Positions 57,509 through 64,000 of a DNA stretch of 64,000 nt are shown piece after piece (within the stretch, counting starts at the first letter, position 1; each line of letters begins with the position of its first letter). Position numbers and translations under genes: made by a program. The notes beneath the pieces were generated by a model. It saw only the letters and a list, made by a program, of their open reading frames with translations. It did no database searches and was not told the DNA's origin. Source of the DNA: a virus; IMG/VR virus record IMGVR_UViG_3300042731_004843, positions 1-64,000 of that record; one strand, written 5' to 3'.

Positions 57509-59530
57509 TTGTCCGGCGCTAGTACGCAATCTGCGTCCAGGTTCTCCAGTCGTGGTCGTTCTGGTGGAGCGCAGGACTACGGACTCCAGTACCCCAGCCC
57601 CTTCTTCGACATCGGGCAGACCTATCTCCCGGCCACCGTCAAGCAGATGTTCAGGTGGTGTAGGTACTATTACTTGGTCAACCCGCTGATCAACGCGGTG
57701 GTGTCCAAGATGGCGGAGTACCCCATCACCGACGTGCTGTTTGACACAGAGCGGACAGAGCTGAAGGACAGGTGGACAGGCTTCCTGCTGGACCATCTGC
57801 GGTACCGGGCGTTCCAGGTAGAGGTGGGGCTGGACTACTACACCTACGGTAACGCGCTTGTCTCGATCTTCTATCCGTTCTTGAAGTTGTTGGAGTGCCG
57901 CTCATGCGGCAACAAGCAGTGGGCTAAGGACGCAGAGTACAGGTTCCAGAACTATCAGTTCTACATGGTGTGCCCCAAGTGTGGGAACCATGGTCCGGCT
58001 CGAGCTTACGACCGGTACATCAAGGCGTCTAAGGGCATCAGGCTGCTTAGATGGAACCCGGAAGACGTAGACATACGCTACAACGACATCACGGGGGAGT
58101 ACGAGTACTACTACTCTATCCCGACCCAGCTCCGCAACGACATCATCATCGGCAAGAAGTCCACGGTAGAGACCGTTCCCCAGCTCTTCATAGACGCTCT
58201 GCGCCTGAAGAAGTCTGTGGTCTTCTCCCGCGACAACATCTACCACTTCAAGCGTCCAACTTTGGCGGGCAAGGACAGGGGGTGGGGTACCCCCATGATC
58301 CTCCCGGTTCTGAAGGACACGTACTACCTTCAGATCATGCGGAAGGCCCAGGAAGCCATCGCCCTCGAGCACATAGTGCCTCTGAGGGTGATCTTCCCAC
58401 AAGCCGGTTCAGCTACATCTGATCCTTTCACGTCCGTGAATCTGCAGGACTGGAGAGATCAGGTAGCCGGTGAGATCAGACGCTGGAGAGCGGACAACAA
58501 CTACATCCCAATTATGCCCCTGCCTCTAGGTCACCAGACCATCGGCGGCGACGGGCGTGCGCTCCTGCTGTCGCAAGAGATACGGGTCTGGTCCGAGCAG
58601 ATCGTGGCCGGTATGGGCATCCCTGTCGAGCTAGTGTTCGGAGGGTTGAGCTACTCTGGTAGCAACGTCTCCCTGCGCATGCTCGAGAACACCTTCCTGG
58701 GCTATCTCCAGGATCACCATTCGATGCTTAAGTGGATCATCAAGAGCACATCTGCGTATCTTGGTTGGTCCCCCGTCCGGTCCAGGTTCAAGCCGTTCAA
58801 GATGGCCGACGACCTGCAAAGAAAGGCGTATCTCTTCCAGCTCAATCAGGCCGGCAAGCTGTCGGACGAGTCCCTTTTGGCGGACGCTGACTACGATTCC
58901 GCCAAGGAGGACTTGATCATGGAGCGCGAGAGCACCCGTAGGGCGAGTGCTCATAAGAAGCGTGTCCTACAGGACGCGGACATGCAGGGCGAGGCACAGA
59001 TGGTCCAGATGAAGTGGCAGTCCAAGATGCAGGCGCAGCAGATGAAGACGGAAGCTGCTATGCAGAATGAGATAGCCAAGGACCAGGCAGCCTTCCAGGG
59101 TGAGCAGCAGAAAGACCTGATGGGCGCGCAGATGGCCATGCAGCAGGGAGGGCAGCCAGCGGAAACGGCACCAGAGATGCGGCCATCGCCAAGACGCCCA
59201 GAACTGATAGAGCCGCCGGAGCAGATCAAGTCGCCACTAACTGCTAGGTCTATGCAACCGATTCCTGCTGGGGCGACAGGAGAGTCCTTGCAGGGCAAGT
59301 CCAACATAGACCTCCTGCTTTTGGGTCGTAGGCTGGCGGACCAGCTGAACACACTGCAGCCAGTACAGAAGCAGCAAGCACTGTCCGAGCTCAGAGTCAT
59401 GCAACCAGAGCTGCATGATGTCGTTTTGGGGCTAATGGTATCAGGGGGAGCTAGAGCCTCTGCCGCAGCGGCCCGACCTCTGCCTGAACAGAAGCCGGCC
59501 CGCCGCGGACCAGAAGCGCAACTAGTCTAG
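57509..59530 (+). CDS. Portal protein with zinc-ribbon insertion
   Basis: A 673-residue protein from TTG 57509, behind a GGGAGG ribosome site. Residues about 30-125 (TVKQMFRWCRYYYLVNPLIN, VEVGLDYYTYGNALVSIFYP) are portal-like. The wing and stem follow (GWGTPMILPVLKDTYYLQIM, GMGIPVELVFGGLSYSGSNV, NVSLRMLENTFLGYLQDHHS). Cys130, 133, 155 and 158 form CxxC-x21-CxxC, a zinc ribbon not usual in portals. The C-terminus from about 480 is Gln/Met-rich coiled coil and then disordered. It forms the dodecameric DNA gate at the capsid vertex. Confidence 0.85.
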   Translation: MSGASTQSASRFSSRGRSGGAQDYGLQYPSPFFDIGQTYLPATVKQMFRWCRYYYLVNPLINAVVSKMAEYPITDVLFDTERTELKDRWTGFLLDHLRYRAFQVEVGLDYYTYGNALVSIFYPFLKLLECRSCGNKQWAKDAEYRFQNYQFYMVCPKCGNHGPARAYDRYIKASKGIRLLRWNPEDVDIRYNDITGEYEYYYSIPTQLRNDIIIGKKSTVETVPQLFIDALRLKKSVVFSRDNIYHFKRPTLAGKDRGWGTPMILPVLKDTYYLQIMRKAQEAIALEHIVPLRVIFPQAGSATSDPFTSVNLQDWRDQVAGEIRRWRADNNYIPIMPLPLGHQTIGGDGRALLLSQEIRVWSEQIVAGMGIPVELVFGGLSYSGSNVSLRMLENTFLGYLQDHHSMLKWIIKSTSAYLGWSPVRSRFKPFKMADDLQRKAYLFQLNQAGKLSDESLLADADYDSAKEDLIMERESTRRASAHKKRVLQDADMQGEAQMVQMKWQSKMQAQQMKTEAAMQNEIAKDQAAFQGEQQKDLMGAQMAMQQGGQPAETAPEMRPSPRRPELIEPPEQIKSPLTARSMQPIPAGATGESLQGKSNIDLLLLGRRLADQLNTLQPVQKQQALSELRVMQPELHDVVLGLMVSGGARASAAAARPLPEQKPARRGPEAQLV

Positions 59531-59961
59531 CGCGCCAACCGTAGACGCATTTGGTTGCGGTGTTGTGCCTCTCCTTCCTCCCGCTCTCTTGCCAGAGCTT
59601 TGATTTGTGCGTCTTTGAAACGTCGGTACTGGGTGTTGTGCTGGATGTGCTTCCAGTATTCTGCCTCGGGAGTCCCCGCCTCATGCCCGCCCGCCAAAAG
59701 ACGTAGCCTCAGCTCTTCTACCGCCCTTCGCGGGTACCAGACCTCATGGTCACCCGTTTTTGCTCGGGCTCTGCTTCTGGGACCATCGGGGTTGATGTCC
59801 AGACGCTCGTGGACTGAACCACGCTGAGTTGACTTGAGGAACAGGTACTCATTGATCACGTCGTTGGGTTCATGGTAGCAGAGCCGGTCTAGGTCTTCCC
59901 GGCTAGAGATGCCCAGCTCCCGCATCCTCCGCGTCGGGTACCAACCTGACCCGCTTCTCAT
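59527..59961 (-). CDS. Small basic helical protein, unknown
   Basis: A 144-residue protein from ATG 59961 (AGGAGGATGGT upstream). It contains an N-terminal YPTRRMRELGISSREDLDRL and a second related WYPRRAVEELRLRLLAG. Both read like short helix-turn-helix units opening with an aromatic-Pro-x-Arg step (W-Y-P-x-R). The C-terminus is charged helix. The repeated unit suggests DNA binding. It overlaps the portal stop by 4 bases tail to tail. Confidence 0.7.
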   Translation of the reverse strand: MRSGSGWYPTRRMRELGISSREDLDRLCYHEPNDVINEYLFLKSTQRGSVHERLDINPDGPRSRARAKTGDHEVWYPRRAVEELRLRLLAGGHEAGTPEAEYWKHIQHNTQYRRFKDAQIKALAREREEGEAQHRNQMRLRLAR

Positions 59962-59970
59962 ACCATCCTC

Positions 59971-60450
59971 CTATCTGGCGATACCTAGCATTTCCCTGCC
60001 CGCGTCGTAGTTGCCGTCACCGAAATGGAACGACACGCAGTCGGCGCAGAGCAGACCCAGGTTCGCCTGATCGTCATATGGATCGAAGATCCACGTCTCG
60101 AAGTCCACCTTCCCTATTTGGAACTGGAAGGCGTAGGGGTGGACATGGAAGTCTTCCGGACATAGTCCGCACTCCCACCGACCCCCATTGGGTTTCCACA
60201 CATCACGTCTGTTCCCCACCTGCGTTAGAAAACAATGCAGGTGGAAGAACTCTATGACAGCTTCTTCACGAGTGATGTGGTTGTCGTTTTTCCAGTCTGG
60301 TAGGAAGTAGCTGTGCCCCGGGTCCTTCTTCATCGGGTACAGCCGGCCGGAGATAGCCGCTACCAGCTCATAGTCGCATCCAAATTCCTCCAGGCAGAAC
60401 CCGCACTTCTGTGCGGGGTTCACCTGGAATTGCGAAGGGATAACGTCCAT
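59971..60450 (-). CDS. Cys/His-rich protein, possible HNH-like or zinc domain
   Basis: A 159-residue protein. Cysteine pairs are in CGFCLEEFGC, CGLCPEDF and CADC, with several His (HLHCF, HVHPYAFQFQ). The Cys/His layout suggests two zinc sites, and the C-terminal YDDQANLGLLCADCVSFHFG resembles the zinc half of HNH-type nucleases, but no full HNH is visible. Function unknown. It starts two bases after the stop of the small membrane gene. Confidence 0.65.
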   Translation of the reverse strand: MDVIPSQFQVNPAQKCGFCLEEFGCDYELVAAISGRLYPMKKDPGHSYFLPDWKNDNHITREEAVIEFFHLHCFLTQVGNRRDVWKPNGGRWECGLCPEDFHVHPYAFQFQIGKVDFETWIFDPYDDQANLGLLCADCVSFHFGDGNYDAGREMLGIAR

Positions 60451-60451
60451 G

Positions 60452-60568
60452 TTATGTGGCCTGCTTACGATCCTCGTCCCCTAGCGCACGACTTAGGGCA
60501 CGCGCAATATCAGCCAGCTCGGAGAGTAGCGCGGCTCCGAAACTCAGGACGAAAACCGCCCACAGCAT
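60452..60568 (-). CDS. Very small membrane protein
   Basis: A 38-residue ORF. ATG 60568 overlaps the previous stop (TAATG), with GAGG five bases before it. The sequence begins MLWAVFVLSFGAALLSELAD, a likely single transmembrane helix, and ends in a charged tail (RALGDEDRKQAT). Coupling and ribosome site support it as a real gene. Function unknown. Confidence 0.65.
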   Translation of the reverse strand: MLWAVFVLSFGAALLSELADIARALSRALGDEDRKQAT

Positions 60569-60702
60569 TAGTCCTCATCGGAAGTGTTGTCGTCCTCCGC
60601 TTCATCTATACCGCCGGCGATCTCTTCATCGATCGTCCTCTCGAACTCTTCCAGGCTACTGCCGCTGTCTTCATGGGCGTCGTCGGTATTGTTAGGTCCC
60701 AT
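60568..60702 (-). CDS. Very small acidic protein
   Basis: A 44-residue ORF with a near-perfect ribosome site (AGGAGGAAGTCT before ATG 60702). It is extremely acidic (MGPNNTDDAHEDSGSSLEEF, ending TSDED). DNA-mimic or polymerase-binding peptides can look like this, but nothing specific is recognised. It is the first gene of a four-gene - strand unit facing away from the RNA polymerase gene. Confidence 0.65.
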   Translation of the reverse strand: MGPNNTDDAHEDSGSSLEEFERTIDEEIAGGIDEAEDDNTSDED

Positions 60703-60784
60703 AGACTTCCTCCTGTTTGGGGCTGGAACAGCCTCTGCTTTTACTCTTCACCCTCCTTATACCCATCTGCCGCAGTATATTTCG

Positions 60785-60814
60785 TTGCCAGTTCTCCAGT
60801 TGATCTGGTAGGTT
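60785..60814 (+). promoter_or_regulatory. Weak candidate promoter before the RNA polymerase gene
   Basis: TTGCCA (60785-60790), 18 bases and TAGGTT (60809-60814) lie before ATG 60842 in the 139-base gap between divergent units. Spacing and -10 type resemble the 22515 candidate, but matches are partial. Confidence 0.25.
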
Positions 60815-60841
60815 GTACGAACACATATACGGAGCGGCCTC

Positions 60842-63800
60842 ATGGCGCGTCTTTCCCCGGAAGAGAGCTTCGAAATTCTCAAGGACCGGGTCGCAGAGAC
60901 AGTCGGCGGGCTCTTCCCGATCGTAGGGAAGAAGCACACACTGGAACTGGGACAGGTCGACGTCAACGACAGGCTTCATATAGACGACATCCGTTCACAG
61001 AAGGAGGCCAAGCTGGGTAGCCGGACTTGGGCCGTCCCTGTGGAAGCTAAGGTCGTCTTACGAGACAACGACACAGGCAAGAGGGTGGATGAGCAAAAAC
61101 TCCGCCTCATGAGCTTGCCCAAGCACACCAGGCGCTACTCCCACATCGTCGATGGCCAGGAGTACCAGATCGACAACCAGTGGCGGCTGAAGTCCGGGGT
61201 CTACGCTCGAGTGAAGGACAATGGGGAGCTGAAGTCAGAGTTCAACCTGGCCAAGGGCAGGGGCTTCAGCTTGGGGTTCGACCCCAAGAACCGCCAGTTC
61301 CACATGTCGTACGGCACCTCCAACATACCGCTGGCCCCGCTGCTGCAAGAGATGGGTGTGCCACAAGCCAAGATACAGGAGCAATGGGGCTCTGCTATTG
61401 CCCAAGAGAACGATAAAGACGTAGAGCAGGCAGTACTGAAGTTCTACAAAGCCTCTACGGGTAAGAAGGCGGACGACTACGAGCAGGCGCGGCAGTACAT
61501 GAAGGACACGCTGACCGCGACAGAGCTGCGCCCAGACACTACGAAGGTCACGCTGGGCAAAGGGTACAAGTCGGTGACTGGGGACGCTTTGATGGATGCG
61601 TCTACCAAGCTGCTGCGCATATCCCAGGGTAAAGCAGAGCCAGATCCCAGAGACTCCTTGATGTTCAAGGACCTGCACAGCACGGAGGACTTTTTCGCTG
61701 AGCGGATCCAAAAGAGTGGTCGGGACATCACCCGGCGCATACAAAACACTCTAGATCGGAAGAAGCGTGTCAGCGACATCGTCGGCCCGGACGTCTTCAA
61801 TCGCCCCATCAGGACTATGTACCGCACTTCCCTGGCGAATGTCCCAGATCAAACCAACCCCTTGGAGATGATGTCTGGGCAGATGAAGACCACCATCACA
61901 GGCGAGGGAGGCATCAAGAGTTCGCACGCCATCACTGAGGACGCCAAGCTAGTCGACCCATCACACCTCGGGTATTTGGATCCGATACACACGCCGGAGG
62001 GGGCGTCCACAGGCGTGTCCCTGCGCATGCCTATCGGCGTGAAGAAGAAGGGCCACGATGTCGCCGTCAAGATGTTCAACGTCAAGACAGGCAGACTGGA
62101 GGACGTCAATCCAGAGAAGGCCATGAACTCCACTGTCGTCCTGCCTGACCAAGTTAGGTGGCAGGACGGCAAGCCTACGCCGGCCGGCAAAACGATCAAG
62201 ATGAGTGGGCCAGGTAATGAGATCGTCGAAGGGCCCATGAAGCAGGCGGACTACATCATGCGGGACCCCATACAGATGTTCTCCATGGCATCTAATCTGG
62301 TCCCTTTCGTGGCAGCAGACCACCCGAACCGCAGCACCATGGCGGGGAGGCACATGGAGCAGGCAATACCGCTACAACGGCGCAAGGCCCCCTTGGTGCA
62401 GAGTGTAGCGGGCACCAAGACTTTTGAGCGGGTGATGGGTGATTACGCCGGCCACACCACGCGCTTTGCTGGGGAGGTCGTGGGAATCAAGAAAGACGCC
62501 GTCGTCATCAAAGGAGACGATGGCAAGAATCATGAGGTTCAGCTATACGATCACTTCCCACTCAACGACGATAAAGGCTTCCTCCACTCGACTCCTACGG
62601 TGAAGGTTGGGGACAAGGTTAAAAAGGGCCAGCCGATAGCGGACACCAACTTCACAGATGGTGGGGCCCTAGCTCTAGGCACCAACCTCAAAGTCGGATA
62701 CATGCCCTACAAAGGGTACAACTTTGAGGACGGCATCGTGATCAGTGAAGGTGCCGCAAAGGAGTTGTCCAGCGAGCACCTTTACCGCAAGACCCTACAA
62801 CGAGACCGGCAGCACGTGCTGGACAAGAAGAAGTACCAGGCGTACGCGCCAGATGCCGTAACTCGAGAGCAATCAGACAAGCTCGATGATGAAGGGGTCA
62901 TCAAGCCAGGGCAGGTAGTGTCTCCGGGTGATACCCTGATCGCCGCACTACGCGAGAAGAAGGACACCAAGGAAGATCGCGAGCTCGCACGTATCCACAA
63001 GTCTCTAGTCCGGCCGTACACTGATGCCAGCGTGAAGTGGGAGGCTGACCACCCGGGGGTGGTGCAGGAGGTGGTAAAGAAGGGCAAGAAGTTGGCTGTC
63101 CACGTCAAGACTTTGGAGGCCGCTGAAATCGGGGACAAGATCGCCGGCCGTCACGGCAACAAAGGCATCATCACGAGCATTTTGCCGGATGACGAGATGC
63201 CACAGACCAAAGACGGCAAACCACTACAGATTCTGATGAACCCCACTGGCGTGCCCGGCCGTACTAACCTCGGCCAAGTGCTGGAGACGGCTGTCGGCAA
63301 GATAGCTGAGAAGACTGGTAAGCCGTACACGGTCAAGAACTTCCAGCCTAATGAAGATCTACACGCCAAAGTTACCGCAGATCTGAAGGCGCACGGGCTA
63401 CCTACTGACGGAAAAGAAGAAGTCGTGGACCCAAAGACCGGTAGGGTTTTGGGCAGGATCCTGACGGGGCCACAACATGTGGTCAAGTTGAAGCACCAAG
63501 TAGAGAAAAAGATGATCGCCAGGGCTGGTGGACCTGGCTATGCGTATGACAGGAACCTGGTACCCAAGGGAGGGGGCCCGCACGGGGCGCAGGCTTTGGG
63601 CACTCTCGGCCTCTACTCCATGCTGGCGCATGGCGCTAAGGCCAACTTGAGGGAGATGCAGACTCTCAAGAGTGACGCAGGCCAGAGTGATGAATTTTGG
63701 GCCGCCCTACAGGCTGGGGAAGCGCTGCCGGCGCCACGTCCCACGTTCGCGTACAAGAAATTCACCAGCTATCTCAACGCGCTAGGGGTCAACGTTAAGA

Positions 63801-64000
63801 AGGACGGCAACAATCTCTCACTCATCCCGTTCACCGATAAGCAGGTGGAGGAGATGAGTAATGGGCAGATCAAAGACGCAGCCAGGATGGTGCGGGCCAA
63901 GGACCTACGCCCAGAGACTGGAGGGCTGTTCGATCCCAAGACCACTGGCGGTGTTGACGGTACGAAGTGGAGCCACATTCGTCTGGCCGAGGCTATGCCC
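60842..64000 (+). CDS. RNA polymerase beta subunit continuing into beta-prime (fusion, 3' partial)
   Basis: 1053 residues are visible, open at the window end; ATG 60842 has GGAG upstream. Beta hallmarks are in order: RYSHIVDGQEYQIDNQWRLK near the fork region, HLGYLDPIHTPEG, YNFEDGIVISE (the Glu-Asp near the active centre, about 626-637), GRHGNKGIITSILPDDEMPQ with its two Lys (about 769), and HGAQALGTLGLYSMLAHGAK. After about residue 975 it reads FTDKQVEEMSNGQ, then GGLFDPKTTGG and HIRLAEAMP. These match the start of beta-prime, but the zinc-binding part between them is missing. The beta part is shorter than bacterial beta. It is a catalytic core for a phage multi-subunit polymerase; the beta-prime Asp triad lies beyond the window. 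Confidence 0.9.
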   Translation, partial: MARLSPEESFEILKDRVAETVGGLFPIVGKKHTLELGQVDVNDRLHIDDIRSQKEAKLGSRTWAVPVEAKVVLRDNDTGKRVDEQKLRLMSLPKHTRRYSHIVDGQEYQIDNQWRLKSGVYARVKDNGELKSEFNLAKGRGFSLGFDPKNRQFHMSYGTSNIPLAPLLQEMGVPQAKIQEQWGSAIAQENDKDVEQAVLKFYKASTGKKADDYEQARQYMKDTLTATELRPDTTKVTLGKGYKSVTGDALMDASTKLLRISQGKAEPDPRDSLMFKDLHSTEDFFAERIQKSGRDITRRIQNTLDRKKRVSDIVGPDVFNRPIRTMYRTSLANVPDQTNPLEMMSGQMKTTITGEGGIKSSHAITEDAKLVDPSHLGYLDPIHTPEGASTGVSLRMPIGVKKKGHDVAVKMFNVKTGRLEDVNPEKAMNSTVVLPDQVRWQDGKPTPAGKTIKMSGPGNEIVEGPMKQADYIMRDPIQMFSMASNLVPFVAADHPNRSTMAGRHMEQAIPLQRRKAPLVQSVAGTKTFERVMGDYAGHTTRFAGEVVGIKKDAVVIKGDDGKNHEVQLYDHFPLNDDKGFLHSTPTVKVGDKVKKGQPIADTNFTDGGALALGTNLKVGYMPYKGYNFEDGIVISEGAAKELSSEHLYRKTLQRDRQHVLDKKKYQAYAPDAVTREQSDKLDDEGVIKPGQVVSPGDTLIAALREKKDTKEDRELARIHKSLVRPYTDASVKWEADHPGVVQEVVKKGKKLAVHVKTLEAAEIGDKIAGRHGNKGIITSILPDDEMPQTKDGKPLQILMNPTGVPGRTNLGQVLETAVGKIAEKTGKPYTVKNFQPNEDLHAKVTADLKAHGLPTDGKEEVVDPKTGRVLGRILTGPQHVVKLKHQVEKKMIARAGGPGYAYDRNLVPKGGGPHGAQALGTLGLYSMLAHGAKANLREMQTLKSDAGQSDEFWAALQAGEALPAPRPTFAYKKFTSYLNALGVNVKKDGNNLSLIPFTDKQVEEMSNGQIKDAARMVRAKDLRPETGGLFDPKTTGGVDGTKWSHIRLAEAMP

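Noticed and set aside
60692-60979. 95-codon - strand frame overlapping the RNA polymerase start
   Set aside because: It would overlap the polymerase gene by 138 bases and the small acidic gene by 11. The polymerase start at 60842 has a ribosome site and conserved sequence soon after. A shorter version from 60826 cannot be excluded but has no support.
1-64000. CRISPR arrays, tRNA or rRNA genes, insertion sequences, integrase and attachment sites
   Set aside because: No direct-repeat arrays, cloverleaf sequences, transposase or integrase motifs, or flanking repeats were seen on reading both strands by eye. A tRNA scan would settle the tRNA question.

Overview
This window looks like part of the genome of a large tailed bacteriophage, probably with a contractile tail. 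The evidence is a portal protein, a gp25-like wedge protein, a baseplate-J-like protein, a beta-helix tailspike and a complete phage replication/recombination module. Genes are packed end to end with ATGA/TAATG-type overlaps and strong Shine-Dalgarno sites, as is typical of a phage of bacteria. The host cannot be named from the sequence. I see no tRNA, CRISPR array, insertion sequence or integrase, and no terminase, major capsid or recognisable endolysin gene, so those functions must lie outside the window.

Layout. (1) 1-37611, + strand: baseplate and tail genes mixed with small proteins, a sigma-70-like factor (3453-4223), a patatin-like lipase (8146-8973), a MshEN-domain protein (9579-9971), a gp25-like and a baseplate-J-like protein, an 1855-residue propeller/PKD/baseplate protein, a 1182-residue beta-helix tailspike, a candidate holin/spanin set, and a 1218-residue polyvalent protein (SNF2-type helicase, Cys-His-Asp hydrolase and pyrophosphatase-like modules). 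One zinc-ribbon gene at 22156-22494 is inverted inside this run. (2) 37671-54143, - strand: the replication and recombination module, read from right to left: UvsW-like helicase, uracil-DNA glycosylase, DUF932 protein, DnaB-like helicase, DnaG-like primase, zinc-rich SSB-like protein, family A DNA polymerase, HU, RecA-like recombinase, two PD-(D/E)XK nucleases and a RusA-like resolvase. It starts from a consensus host-type promoter sitting on a perfect 26-bp palindrome. A hairpin at 37615-37638 separates it from region 1. (3) 54277-59530, + strand: head-proximal genes ending in the portal. (4) 59527-60702, - strand: four small genes. (5) 60842 to the window end, + strand: a multi-subunit-type RNA polymerase in which beta runs directly into beta-prime-like sequence.

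How the parts may work together (inference): the host polymerase would read the replication module first from a palindrome-controlled sigma-70 promoter. The phage's own beta/beta-prime polymerase and its sigma factor could then take over later genes. Many + strand proteins, including the sigma factor and the polyvalent protein, carry a short recurring motif resembling ELEKIA or MEKSA, at an end or at domain junctions. I propose it is a virion-packaging and/or maturation-cleavage signal, marking a set of proteins that enter the cell with the DNA. This is the most novel pattern I found.
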